Position numbers and translations under genes: made by a program. Positions 17,276-26,057 of a stretch of 64,000 nucleotides of DNA are shown here, piece after piece; within the stretch, counting starts at the first letter, position 1; every line of letters begins with the position of its first letter. The notes beneath the pieces are model-generated. The model made no database searches. It saw only the letters and a program-made list of their open reading frames with translations, and was not told the DNA's origin. The DNA comes from JAKAWQ01 sp963840545 (lineage in GTDB: Bacteria; Pseudomonadota; Alphaproteobacteria; Acetobacterales; Acetobacteraceae): contig CAWIZE010000011.1 in assembly GCA_963840545.1 (NCBI GenBank), positions 135,855 to 199,854 on the forward strand, read 5' to 3'.

Positions 17276-18028
17276 ATGCGACTGGCCGGAAAAATCGCGA
17301 TCGTAACCGGCGCGGCGCGCGGGTTCGGCGAGGGCATCGCCCGCGCCTTCGCCCGCGAGGGCGCGCTCCTGGTGCTCGCCGATCTCGACGCGGCTGGTGC
17401 TGTGCGGCTCGCGGGGGAGATCGGGCCGGCGGCGATTGCCATCGCGGCGGACGTAAGCCGCGGGCCCGATGTCGAGGCGATCGTGGCGGCGGCGCTCGCG
17501 CGCTTCGGCGGCCTCGACATCGTGGTGAACAATGCCGGCACGACGCATCGCAACCGCCCGATGCTCGAGGTGGACGAGGAAACCTTCGACCGCGTCTATG
17601 ACGTCAACGTGAAATCGCTCTACTGGATGGCGCGCGCCGCGGTGCCGGTGTTGCGCGCGCAGGGGCGCGGCGGATCGATCATTAATATCGGCAGCACCGC
17701 CGGCATCCGCCCGCGCCCGGGCCTCGTCTGGTACAGCGGCAGCAAGGCAGCGGTGAACGTGATGAGCATGTGCATGGCGAGCGAGCTGGCTTCGGACAAT
17801 ATCCGCGTCAATTCGGTCTGCCCGGTGATCGGCGAGACCGGCCTCGTCGAGGAATTCATGGGGCTGGCGAACACCGCGGAGAACCGCCAGAAATTCCTGG
17901 CCGGCATCCCGCTCGGCCGGATGAGCACGCCGGCGGACATCGCCAATGCGTGCCTCTGGCTCGCCGAGGACGCATCATCGTTCATCACTGGAATCCTGCT
18001 GCCTGTCGATGGCGGCCGCTGCGCCTGA
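17276..18028 (+). CDS. short-chain dehydrogenase/reductase (SDR)
   Basis: The 250-aa protein has the classical SDR pattern: TGAARGFGEGIARAFA (TGxxxGxG), NNAGTTHRN, the Ser of INIGSTAG, YSGSKAAVNV (YxxxK) and the C-terminal ILLPVDGGRCA. It oxidises or reduces an alcohol/ketone with NAD(P). The ATG at 17276 gives MRLAGKIAIVTG; a longer upstream start is less likely. It overlaps the region leading into the pyridoxal kinase gene. Confidence 0.93.
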   Translation: MRLAGKIAIVTGAARGFGEGIARAFAREGALLVLADLDAAGAVRLAGEIGPAAIAIAADVSRGPDVEAIVAAALARFGGLDIVVNNAGTTHRNRPMLEVDEETFDRVYDVNVKSLYWMARAAVPVLRAQGRGGSIINIGSTAGIRPRPGLVWYSGSKAAVNVMSMCMASELASDNIRVNSVCPVIGETGLVEEFMGLANTAENRQKFLAGIPLGRMSTPADIANACLWLAEDASSFITGILLPVDGGRCA

Positions 18029-18039
18029 ACCGCCTGTTT

Positions 18040-18891
18040 GTGGTGAACATCCTCTCGCTGCAATCCTGGGTCGCCTACGGCCATGTCGGCAATGCCGCCG
18101 CGGTCTTTCCGCTCCAGCGCCTCGGCGCGGAGGTCTGGGCGGTGCACACGGTGCAGTTCTCCAACCACACCGGCTATGGCGAGTGGACCGGGGAGATTTT
18201 CGAACCAGAAACGATACTCGCCCTGGTCGAAGGGATCGCACGGCGCGGCGCCTTCGCCCGCTGCGACGCGGTGCTCTCCGGCTATCTCGGCGGGGCCGCG
18301 ATCGGCGAGGCAGTCCTCTCTTCGGTCGATAGGGCGAAGGCGGCCAATCCGCGCGCCCTCTATTGCTGCGATCCGGTGATCGGCGATTCCGGCCGCGGGA
18401 TCTATGTCGCGGCCGGGATCCCGGAATTCCTCCGCGCGCGGGCACTGCCGGCTTCGGATATCGCGCTGCCCAACCCGTTCGAGCTTGCCCTGCTCACCGG
18501 CATGCCATGCGGCACGCTCGCGGAGGCGAAGCGCGCGGTCGCGCGGCTGCAGGCGATGGGGCCGCGCACCGTGCTGGTGAGCGGGCTTCGCACCGAGGCG
18601 ACGCCGGCAGACACGCTCGACCTGCTGGTGGGCGAGGACGGTCTATTCCATCTGCTGCGCACGCCGCTCGTTCCGATCGCGGTCAACGGCGCGGGCGACG
18701 TGCTCGCTGCACTTTTTCTCTTCCACCGTCTTGCAAGCGGCGCCGCGGCGCCGGCGCTCGAAGCGGCGGCGTCTTCGTTGTTCGGGCTGATCCAAAGAAC
18801 AGCCGAGTCGGGCACGCGCGAGCTGGCGATCGTCGCCGCGCAGGAGGAGTTCATGCGCCCGACGCGGCGGTTTGCCGCAGCGATGTGCTAA
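18040..18891 (+). CDS. pdxY: pyridoxal kinase PdxY
   Basis: The protein (about 283 aa) has the ribokinase-fold kinase motifs NILSLQSWVAYGHVGNAAAV at the N-terminus, YCCDPVIGDSGRGIY, LPNPFELALLTGM, and NGAGDVLAALF with the catalytic Asp near the end. It phosphorylates pyridoxal (vitamin B6 salvage). No ATG precedes the conserved start, so GTG at 18040 (or 18043) is chosen. The SDR stop lies 11 bp upstream, so the two are probably co-transcribed. Confidence 0.92.
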   Translation: MVNILSLQSWVAYGHVGNAAAVFPLQRLGAEVWAVHTVQFSNHTGYGEWTGEIFEPETILALVEGIARRGAFARCDAVLSGYLGGAAIGEAVLSSVDRAKAANPRALYCCDPVIGDSGRGIYVAAGIPEFLRARALPASDIALPNPFELALLTGMPCGTLAEAKRAVARLQAMGPRTVLVSGLRTEATPADTLDLLVGEDGLFHLLRTPLVPIAVNGAGDVLAALFLFHRLASGAAAPALEAAASSLFGLIQRTAESGTRELAIVAAQEEFMRPTRRFAAAMC

Positions 18892-18896
18892 CCGGC

Positions 18897-18911
18897 AGGG
18901 GCTGGGCCCCT
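18897..18911. terminator. AGGGGC-TGG-GCCCCT hairpin after pdxY
   Basis: A perfect 6-bp GC stem with a 3-base loop starts six bases after the pdxY stop codon, between convergent genes. It is the core form of the dispersed hairpin family. Confidence 0.55.
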
Positions 18912-18934
18912 TGGACGCACGCTTGTTATGTCCC

Positions 18935-20256
18935 TCAAGCCGCGCGGCCCACCGCCATCTCGTCGAGACTCTCGCGCAGGGCCTGATCGAGGATCGCGAC
19001 CGCGCGATCGATCTCCTCCGTCGATACGGTCAATGGCGGCGCGATCCGCCATACCGAGCCCCGCTCCGGGCGCCGGCGAATGTTCATGCTCAAGCCCATT
19101 TCAAAGCATTTTCTGGTCGTGCGCCCGCCCAGCTCGTGGTTCGGCTTGCGCGATTCGCGATCCTGCACCAACTCGGCGCCCAGCAGCGGGCCCTCGCCGC
19201 GCACGTCGCCGATCGCCTCGTAGCGCTGCTGCAGCTCCTCCAGTCGCCCGCTGAGATAGGCGCCAACCGTCCTCGCCCGCTCGACCAGGTGCTCCTCGGC
19301 GATGACGCGCAACACGGCGAGCGCGACCTCGGCTTCCAAGGGATCGGAGACGTGGCTGGTGTAGAGGCTGAAGCCCTTGCGGTGGACGCTGTCCTCGATC
19401 GCCGGGGTCGTGATCGTTCGCGCGAGAGGCAGGCCGCCGCCAAGGGTTTTCGACGCGCTCATGATATCCGGCGCCACGCCGAAGAACTCGGATCCCGTCT
19501 TGTGCCCGATGCGGCCGAACGCGGTCTGCGCCTCGTCGAAGATCAACGGCATTCCGCGCTCGTCCGCGGCCCGCCGCAGCGACTGCATGTAGGCCCTGGG
19601 AGGCACCAGAACGCCGCCGGCGCTGATGATCGGGTCGATGATGATCGCGGCGGGGCGGCGGGACGACTGCATGTCGAACATCCGGAGCCCGAGCGCGAGG
19701 CAGGCAAGCGCGGATGCCTCTTCAGAGCCGGCCCCGATGTACGGGCGGTAGGCGTTCGGCTCCGGCATTACGAACACGCCGGGCATGGGCACGCCGTAGC
19801 CCTTGCGGTCGCTGGCGAAGGATACCGCGCTCGCACCCCCGGTCAGACCGTGCCAGGAGCCGCCGACCGCCAGCACCTCGTATCCGCCGGTGTGGAGCTT
19901 GGCCGTGCGCAGCGCCGCCTCGTTGCTTTCGGCGCCGGTGTTGACGAAGAGCGACTTTGAGAGGCCGGGCGGCATCCAATCCTCGGCCAGGCTCTGCCCC
20001 AGCTCGGCCACCACCTCCGCAATCATGCCGCTGACAGGTGGAATGCCTTCCTGCCGGCGGCGTGGACGGCGGCGACGACGGCGGGGTGGTTATGCCCAGT
20101 GGTCGCGCACATCTGGCCCGAGGTGAAATCGAGGATCTCGCGCCCGGTGTCGTCGCGCACGATCGTCCCGCTCGCCGCGACGAAGAGATTGGGGAACATT
20201 TCGCCCCCGTAGCGGACCAGGTAATCCCTCGCGGCGTCGCGGAGCGCGGGCTTCAT
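18935..20256 (-). pseudogene. 2,2-dialkylglycine decarboxylase-like class III aminotransferase, frameshifted
   Basis: The 5' frame (from ATG at 20256) reads MKPALRDAARDYLVRYGGEM, then ILDFTSGQMCATTGHNHPAVV and stops after KAFHLSAA. The other frame continues SGMIAEVVAELGQSL to 18935 with IFDEAQTAFGRIGHK, the PLP-lysine MSASKTLGGGLPLAR, and LYTSHVSDPLEAEVA. The last motifs and MGLSMNIRR, then IAPPLTV are close to 2,2-dialkylglycine decarboxylase. At the join CACCTGTCAGCGGC lacks one T (relatives read HLFSGM), near 20037. The intact product would be about 440 aa. A GntR regulator lies just upstream in the same direction. Confidence 0.85.
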
Positions 20257-20300
20257 GGGGCGGTCCCTTTGATGAACGGGTTGGATCGGCGGTCGGCGCG

Positions 20301-20870
20301 TCAGGCGGCCGAACGCGCGCCGGTCGGGCGGTTGCCGAATCGCCTGACATAGTCTTCGAGCACCTCGAGCGCGGCCAGCAGGTGCTTCTGCAAGCACAAG
20401 CCCGCCTCGGTCGGGTCGCGCCGCCCGACGGCATCCAGGATCTGACGATGCTCCCCGATCGACTGCGCCAGCCGGCCCGGGATGGCGTAGAGGATGCTGA
20501 AGGGGGAGCTGAGCCAGGCCTGGTCGATGAAGTCGAGCAGGATGGGATTGTCGGAGGCGGCGTAAAGCGTGCGGCGGAACGCGAGGTCGGCCCGCGCGGC
20601 CTCGGCCGTGTCGCCGGCGCGCCTGCCGGCTTCCATCCGGCGCAGCGGAGCCTTCATCGTGGCGAGCCCCACTTCGGGCAGCTTTGCGGTTCCGAGCGGC
20701 GCGGCCTCGGTCTCGAGTAGGCATCGCACGCGGTACACGTTGCGAAGCCGCGGCAGGTCCAGCGCGGCGACGCGGACGCTATGGTGGCTTTCCTGGACGA
20801 GCACGCCGCGCGCGAGAAGCTCCAGGACCGCCTCGCGCACGGGTGTCGAGCCGAGGCCGAGATCGGCCAT
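20301..20870 (-). CDS. GntR-family (FCD) regulator, 5' end unclear
   Basis: The FCD effector part (about 70-180 of the product) is clear: DLAFRRTLYAASDNPILLDF and HRQILDAVGRRDPTEAGLC, with HLLAALEVLEDYVRRF near the end. The winged helix is only partly covered by the ATG at 20870 (MADLGLGSTPVREAVLELLA). Family sequence continues upstream in frame (AIQSGRYAPGQALRQTQL), but no ATG, GTG or TTG occurs before an in-frame TGA near 20990. The gene may start at CTG, be 5'-truncated, or contain an error. It likely controls the downstream aminotransferase gene, 45 bp away. Confidence 0.7.
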   Translation of the reverse strand: MADLGLGSTPVREAVLELLARGVLVQESHHSVRVAALDLPRLRNVYRVRCLLETEAAPLGTAKLPEVGLATMKAPLRRMEAGRRAGDTAEAARADLAFRRTLYAASDNPILLDFIDQAWLSSPFSILYAIPGRLAQSIGEHRQILDAVGRRDPTEAGLCLQKHLLAALEVLEDYVRRFGNRPTGARSAA

Positions 20871-20976
20871 GAGCTGCGTCTGCCGCAGCGCCTGGCCGGG
20901 CGCGTAGCGGCCCGACTGGATCGCAAGATCGGGCGGGGAACCCAGGTGGACCAGGGCCGGGGGCGCTAGCCGATAC

Positions 20977-21022
20977 TTGACAAGGCAATCTCAAGGCTAT
21001 AGATTCCTAGTCAACTAAGGAG
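20977..21022 (+). promoter_or_regulatory. promoter, operator and ribosome-binding site of marR
   Basis: TTGACA at 20977-20982 is a consensus -35. Two overlapping -10 candidates follow: TAGATT (21000-21005, 17-bp spacing) or TATAGA (20998-21003, 15-bp spacing). TAGTCAACTA (21008-21017) is an inverted repeat (TAGT-N2-ACTA) near the likely transcription start, as in MarR operators, so autorepression is likely. AAGGAG (21017-21022) is a strong ribosome-binding site five bases before the GTG start. Confidence 0.65.
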
Positions 21023-21027
21023 CGGCC

Positions 21028-21489
21028 GTGTTTTCACCATGCCCCCCATCGGACCTGACCGCGCATCTGGGATTCTGGCTGCGCACCGTGTCCAACCACG
21101 TCTCTTATGCCTTCGCCGGCAAGCTCGTCGCCAAGGGCGTGACGGTTGCCGAGTGGGTCATGATGCGTGCGCTCTACGGCAAGGACCCGATGGCGCCCAG
21201 CCGCCTCGCAGAGGAAATGGGCATGACGCGAGGGGCGATCACGAAGCTCGCCGACCGCCTGATCGGCAAGTCGCTGATCGTTCGGAAGGCCAGTCGCGAG
21301 GACCGTCGTGCGCAGACGCTCGCCCTGACGCCGCGGGGGACGGATCTGGTGCCGGAGCTGGCCGCGCTTGCCGACCGGAACGACGCGGAATTCTTCGATC
21401 ACCTGTCGGCAGCCGAGCGCGAGACCCTGGAGCGGCTTCTGAAGCGAATGGTCGAGCACTGCCGGATGACCGCGGTGCCGATCGAATGA
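21028..21489 (+). CDS. MarR-family transcriptional regulator
   Basis: The 153-aa protein starts at GTG, set by AAGGAG five bases upstream. The winged helix covers about residues 40-115: VMMRALYGKDPMAPSRLAEE, MTRGAITKLADRLIGK and SREDRRAQTLALTPRG. It binds DNA as a dimer and usually responds to a small ligand. The gene lies 30 bp before a DUF1398 gene in the same direction, and the upstream inverted repeat suggests self-control. Confidence 0.93.
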   Translation: MFSPCPPSDLTAHLGFWLRTVSNHVSYAFAGKLVAKGVTVAEWVMMRALYGKDPMAPSRLAEEMGMTRGAITKLADRLIGKSLIVRKASREDRRAQTLALTPRGTDLVPELAALADRNDAEFFDHLSAAERETLERLLKRMVEHCRMTAVPIE

Positions 21490-21519
21490 GCTCAATTCAA
21501 CCCACAATGGAGAATGCAC

Positions 21520-21921
21520 ATGGACGATCACAAGAAGTCTGTTGCCAAGACCTGCCTCGAAGGCGCGGAGGGCAGCACGATGACCTTTCCGCAAATCGTC
21601 GGAACGCTGATGCGGGAAGGTTTTGAAAGCTACGCGATCGACTTCCGCCGCGGGACTGCGACTTACTATCTGCCCGACGGCGAGAGCGTCGAGCTGTCGA
21701 CGCACAAGATCGATGTTCCCATCGTTGCGACCTTCGACGCGGCGCCCATTCAAGCCGCCATCAAGGAAGCGCAGCAACTGGTGCCCGGCTATACCTATAG
21801 GGGTTTCCGCAGGAAGGTCGCAGCGGCCGGCTGTGCGGGCTACATCGTCTCCTTCTCCGGCCGCCGGGCACTTTATATCGGGCGAACCGCCGAGACCCAT
21901 GTCGAGCATTTTCCAAGCTAG
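21520..21921 (+). CDS. DUF1398 family protein
   Basis: The 133-aa protein matches the DUF1398 family: FPQIVGTLMREGFESYAIDF, TATYYLPDGESVEL and AGCAGYIVSFSGRRALYIG. The family's function is not known. The ATG at 21520 (MDDHKK) suits the GGAGA site better than the one six bases upstream. The stop TAG lies at the target site of the IS1634-family element that follows, so transcription beyond the gene is cut off by the insertion. It probably forms a two-gene operon with marR. Confidence 0.82.
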   Translation: MDDHKKSVAKTCLEGAEGSTMTFPQIVGTLMREGFESYAIDFRRGTATYYLPDGESVELSTHKIDVPIVATFDAAPIQAAIKEAQQLVPGYTYRGFRRKVAAAGCAGYIVSFSGRRALYIGRTAETHVEHFPS

Positions 21922-23881
21922 CCCGAACTTTTCATTATGGACATCAGCAGGTCGCTGAATTGGCTCAACAAAGCCGGACTGCCGATGGTTGCGTACTGAC
22001 TACATTCCGAACCCGACGCCGAGAAGTTCGAAGGTGCGGGCTTGGAGGGGCGTCGGCTTGGTCGGCAGATCGAAGCGGTATTTCTGATTGCCGGGCAGGC
22101 TGACCTTGTTGAGGCAGAGGGGGGCGAGATCATTGAGCAGGCTGCGGAAGCTGTGCACCGGCAATCCGTCGTCGGTGCGTCGCGTGGTCGCTTTGCGCCT
22201 GGCGGCGGGTGAGATTTCCGCCGGGGCGACGATCGATTTGCGTTCGACTTCGGCCGCGGCGCGGTCATGGTCGTCGAACAGGATCGGTGCCAGGCGGCTT
22301 CGCATGTGGAATTCGACGTAATAGGCGAGCATGCATAACAGGACGTGAGCGCGTACCCGCGGCGCCGTCCAATGGAAGACCGGGCGGATTTCCAGATCGA
22401 CGGTCTTCAGGGAGCGAAAGGCCCGCTCGACCCGGGCGAGGGATTTATAGACGCCGACCGTCTGCTCCGCTGTGAGGGCGGTCGCCGGAACATTGGTGCG
22501 GATCACATAGATACCATCGAGCCGCGCCTCGGCGGCGATGGCTGCTTCGCGGCGACGGCAGGCGAAGCTGGTATCGGTGATGGTCAGGTCGTAGTGCTTG
22601 CCCATCTTGTGCTTATCGAGCACGGTGCCGACCTCCAGGCCGATCTCGGCCTTGCCACGCAACGGCGCACGCTGGCGCTCGACCGCCAGCGTGATGCGGC
22701 TGAGGTCGCGCTCGGTCGCGGCCAGCAGCTCGGCACGCTTGCGTCGACGTTCGGCCGCCAGCAGCGGGTTGCGGCAGACGATCAGCCGCTCGCCCGGATA
22801 AGCGGGGGAGGTGATCTCGGCCAGGCCGCGCGCATCGAACAGCGATAATTGCAGCGGCCCGCCGGCGGCCGGTTCCTGGATCTTCGGGGCGCGCAAGGCG
22901 GTGATCCAATCGAGCCCAGCCGGCTCGAGATCCTCGCGGATGCGGGCGCTGGTGATCATGCCGCGATCGCCGACCACGACGACGCGATCCAAGCCGAAGC
23001 GCCGCTTGAGCTTGTCCACCTGGCTGCTCACCGTCATCGGGTCGGCGGTGTTGCCCGCGAACACCTCGATGGCTACGGGGCAGCCTTCGCGGTTGCAGAG
23101 CAGGCCATAGACGATCTGCGGCCGGTCGGCGCGATGATCGCGGCTGTAGCCGTGCTGTGCCAGTTCGCAGCAGCGGCCTTCGAGATAGGAGGAGCTGACG
23201 TCGTAGAGGGTAAGCGTGCCGCCGGCCGGATGGCGCCTGGCCAGGCCCTTCTCGATCCGCTCCTGCTGCGCGAGCAGCCAATCAAGCGATGCATAAATCT
23301 CGCTCTCCCGCACCTCGCCCAAGCCCAGCCGCTCGCCGAGGCTCGACGCCGCCGTCTCTGGGTTCAGCGCCCGCACCGTCGCCAGCTTGGAGGCCGGCGC
23401 GATCACGCGGTTGACGATCAGCGCCATGACCAGATCGCGATAGCGCCGGCCGTCCGGCCCGCCGTAGCGTTCGGTCAAGAGCTTCGGCAAGCCGATCCGC
23501 TCCGCCGTGCCGAGCACCGCCGCGACATGACCATGGGGCAGCGAACGGCTGATGGTCAGCGCCTCATCCGCGCTCGCCAGCGCCACGCCGCCACGCAGCA
23601 GCGTGCGCAAGCCCTCCACCAGCTGATCCGGCCAGTCCGTCAGATTGGCGATGGTGCGCTTCCTGACCTTGCCCTCCGCGCGGTAGCTCTCTCGCAGCAG
23701 AATGGTCGGGTGCGACTTGCGGTTCGGCACTGACTCAATGTGCATGGCACATCGAATCACAGCGGAATCAGCCCGTAAAGCCAATCCATCAGACTAATGC
23801 ATGACTACGCCCAAACGCCCAAATCAGCCAATACCGATTCTTCGTCAATGGCTTATCAGTTCGAACAGTGAAAAGTTCGGC
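21922..23881. mobile_element. IS1634-family insertion sequence, complete
   Basis: The element spans one long transposase gene flanked by matching ends: CCGAACTTTTCA at 21923-21934 and its reverse complement at 23869-23880. CTAG at 21918-21921 and again at 23882-23885 looks like a short target duplication. The palindromic target makes the exact boundary ambiguous by a few bases. It separates the marR-DUF1398 unit from the SDR gene, landing at both genes' 3' ends. Full length and intact ends suggest recent insertion. Confidence 0.85.
22000..23745 (-). CDS. IS1634-family transposase
   Basis: The 581-aa transposase (from MHIESVPNRKSHPTILLRES) is of the IS1634/IS4-like DDE type: TLYDVSSSYLEGRCCEL, then VVVVGDRGMITSARI, and the YKSLARVERAFRSLKTVDLE segment carrying the catalytic Glu. 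RPVFHWTAPRVRAHVLLCML is the usual C-terminal part. A start 13 codons upstream (23784) is also possible. The frame is intact. Confidence 0.92.
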   Translation of the reverse strand: MHIESVPNRKSHPTILLRESYRAEGKVRKRTIANLTDWPDQLVEGLRTLLRGGVALASADEALTISRSLPHGHVAAVLGTAERIGLPKLLTERYGGPDGRRYRDLVMALIVNRVIAPASKLATVRALNPETAASSLGERLGLGEVRESEIYASLDWLLAQQERIEKGLARRHPAGGTLTLYDVSSSYLEGRCCELAQHGYSRDHRADRPQIVYGLLCNREGCPVAIEVFAGNTADPMTVSSQVDKLKRRFGLDRVVVVGDRGMITSARIREDLEPAGLDWITALRAPKIQEPAAGGPLQLSLFDARGLAEITSPAYPGERLIVCRNPLLAAERRRKRAELLAATERDLSRITLAVERQRAPLRGKAEIGLEVGTVLDKHKMGKHYDLTITDTSFACRRREAAIAAEARLDGIYVIRTNVPATALTAEQTVGVYKSLARVERAFRSLKTVDLEIRPVFHWTAPRVRAHVLLCMLAYYVEFHMRSRLAPILFDDHDRAAAEVERKSIVAPAEISPAARRKATTRRTDDGLPVHSFRSLLNDLAPLCLNKVSLPGNQKYRFDLPTKPTPLQARTFELLGVGFGM

Positions 23882-23890
23882 CTAGTCTCG

Positions 23891-24664
23891 TTAAACTGCC
23901 GTGGCACCGCCGTCGACGGCCAGTACCTGGCCGGTGATGTGGCCGCCGGCGTCGGAGGCGAAGAGCAGGGCGGCGCCCTTGAGGTCGTGCGGGCCGCCGA
24001 GCTTGCCGAGCGGGGTGCGGGCGGCAAGCTCGGGGCCGAAGCGATCGAGCGTGCCGCGGCTCATCCGCGAGGGGAAGAAGCCGGGCGCGATGGCATTGAC
24101 GGTGATGCCGCGCGGGCCCCATTCGGCGGCGAGCGCGCGGGTGAAGCTGATCATTCCGCCCTTGCTCGTGGCATAGGCGATGATGCCGGGCATGCCGGGC
24201 GGGCGGCCGCGCATTCCCTCGATCGAGGCGATGTTGAGGATGCGGCCGGCGCCGGCGGGGAGCATCGCCGCGCGGCCGACCGCCTGGGTCAGGAGGAAGG
24301 TTCCGGTCAGGTTGAGGTCGATCACCTTGCGCCAGGCGTCGAGGGGATGGGTTTCGGCGGGCGCGCCCCAGGCGGCGCCGGCATTGTTGACGAGGATGTC
24401 GATGCGGCCGGCGATGGCGAGCGCCTGGGCAGTGATCGACGCGGCGGCTTCGGGGTCGGCGAGGTCGGCCACGATCGGGACGGCGGGGATGTCCTGGCCG
24501 GCGAGGTGCGCGACCGCGGCGGCGAGCGCTTCCTCGCGGCGGGCGATGAGGGCGAGGGTGGCTCCGAACTCGCCGAGCGCTTCGGCGATCTGCAGCCCGA
24601 GCCCGCGCGATCCGCCGGAGATCAGCGCGACGCGGCCGGAGAGGTCGAAGAGCGTTCGCAGCAT
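23891..24664 (-). CDS. short-chain dehydrogenase/reductase (SDR)
   Basis: The 257-aa protein shows ALISGGSRGLGLQIAEALG, then DILVNNAGAAWG, LNIASIEGMRGRP, AYATSKGGMISFTRALA and GQVLAVDGGATA, the standard SDR set with Ser-Tyr-Lys. The ATG at 24664 gives MLRTLFDLSGRVALISGG. The stop codon (23891) lies only ten bases beyond the IS1634-family end, so the insertion only just missed the gene. The substrate is unknown. Confidence 0.93.
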   Translation of the reverse strand: MLRTLFDLSGRVALISGGSRGLGLQIAEALGEFGATLALIARREEALAAAVAHLAGQDIPAVPIVADLADPEAAASITAQALAIAGRIDILVNNAGAAWGAPAETHPLDAWRKVIDLNLTGTFLLTQAVGRAAMLPAGAGRILNIASIEGMRGRPPGMPGIIAYATSKGGMISFTRALAAEWGPRGITVNAIAPGFFPSRMSRGTLDRFGPELAARTPLGKLGGPHDLKGAALLFASDAGGHITGQVLAVDGGATAV

Positions 24665-24806
24665 GGGGGGATCATGGCACCGAGCGGGCAGGGCCATGCC
24701 GACATATTTTGGCAACATTGCGCTCAGCGCTCTCGCGCCCCGGCGCAAGTCCCGTCATGATCGGCCGCGTCGGCGGGGCAGCCTCCGGCCGTTCGTTGGG
24801 GGAAGC

Positions 24807-26042
24807 ATGCTCTACCACGCATACGAGATGCAGCGCCTTGCGTTCCTGCCTGCGCGGGTCTTCGCCGGCGGCGCCCGTTCGCTTTTTGAAATGGCGCCCA
24901 GGATGCTGAGCAACATGCCGGCGAGCCGGCTGGCCGCGGCGGCGCTGGCGAGCTTCGAGCACCCGCTGCGACGGTTCGACCGTCCGGATTTCGGCCTCGA
25001 GAGCACGGTAATCGATGGCGAGCGGGTCGCGGTCGAGGAAGAGATCGTCTGGCAGGGGACGTGGTGCGCGCTCACGCATTTCCGCCGCGACGCCGAGAGG
25101 CCGGCGGATTCGCAGGTGCTGCTGGTCGCCCCGCTCTCGGGCCATCATGCGACCTTGCTCCGCGAGACGGTGGCGGCGTTCCTGCCCGACCACGAGGTCT
25201 TCATCACCGAATGGCGCAACGCGCGGGACGTGCGGGTGAGCGAGCCGGGCTTCGGCTTCGATGATTACGTGAGCCACGTGGTGGATTTCCTCCGCCTCCT
25301 CGGGCCGCAGACGCACGTGATCGCGGTCTGCCAGCCGGCCGTGCCGGTGCTCGCGGCGGTGGCGCTGATGAGCGAGGATGGCGACCCGCCGGCCAGCATG
25401 ACGCTGATCGGGGGCCCGATCGACACGCGGGCCGGGCCCACCGCGGTGACGCGCTTCGCCGAGACGCGGCCGCTCGATTGGTTCCGCCACCACGTGATCC
25501 ACCCCGTGCCGTTCGGGCATCCGGGCTTCATGCGCCGCGTCTATCCGGGCTTCCTCCAGCTCTCGGGCTTCATGGCGATGAACCCGGGGCGCCATTTCGA
25601 GGCGCACTGGCAGATGTTCGTCCACCGGCTGGCAGAGGAGCACGAGCCGCTGGCGGCCAAGCAGCGCTTCTACGAGGAATATTTCGCGGTGATGGATCTG
25701 CCGGCGGAATTCTACCTCGAGACCGTCTCCGTGGTGTTCCAGAAGCATTTGCTGCCGCGCGGGAAGCTCGGCTGGCGCGGGCGGCGCGTCGATCCCGGGG
25801 CGATCGAGCGCACCGCGCTTTTCACGATCGAGGGCGAGCGCGACGATATTTCGGGGCTCGGCCAGACGCGCGCGGCGCACGCGCTCTGCCGGAATCTGGA
25901 CGAGCGGCTGCGGCTGCATCGCGAGCAGCCGCGGGCGGGGCATTTCGGGCTCTTCAGCGGGCGGCGGTTTCGCGAGCAGGTGGCGCCGGCGATCAAGCGC
26001 TTCATCCGCGAGCGGGAGCGCCGGACGGGCGCGGTGGCGTGA
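24807..26042 (+). CDS. phaZ: intracellular polyhydroxyalkanoate depolymerase (PhaZ-like)
   Basis: The 411-aa protein starts MLYHAYEMQRLAFLPARVFA. It matches intracellular PHB depolymerases of the PhaZa1 type, in which a Cys replaces the lipase-box Ser: here Cys175 in IAVCQPAVPVLAA. PLSGHHATLLRETVAAFLPD and EYFAVMDLPAEFYLETV are family segments. It breaks stored PHB granules to hydroxybutyrate. A phasin gene at 38.3 kb and 3-hydroxybutyryl-CoA dehydrogenase at 30 kb fit a PHB cycle. It diverges from the SDR gene. Confidence 0.9.
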   Translation: MLYHAYEMQRLAFLPARVFAGGARSLFEMAPRMLSNMPASRLAAAALASFEHPLRRFDRPDFGLESTVIDGERVAVEEEIVWQGTWCALTHFRRDAERPADSQVLLVAPLSGHHATLLRETVAAFLPDHEVFITEWRNARDVRVSEPGFGFDDYVSHVVDFLRLLGPQTHVIAVCQPAVPVLAAVALMSEDGDPPASMTLIGGPIDTRAGPTAVTRFAETRPLDWFRHHVIHPVPFGHPGFMRRVYPGFLQLSGFMAMNPGRHFEAHWQMFVHRLAEEHEPLAAKQRFYEEYFAVMDLPAEFYLETVSVVFQKHLLPRGKLGWRGRRVDPGAIERTALFTIEGERDDISGLGQTRAAHALCRNLDERLRLHREQPRAGHFGLFSGRRFREQVAPAIKRFIRERERRTGAVA

Positions 26043-26057
26043 GGACGAAGCGGCGCT

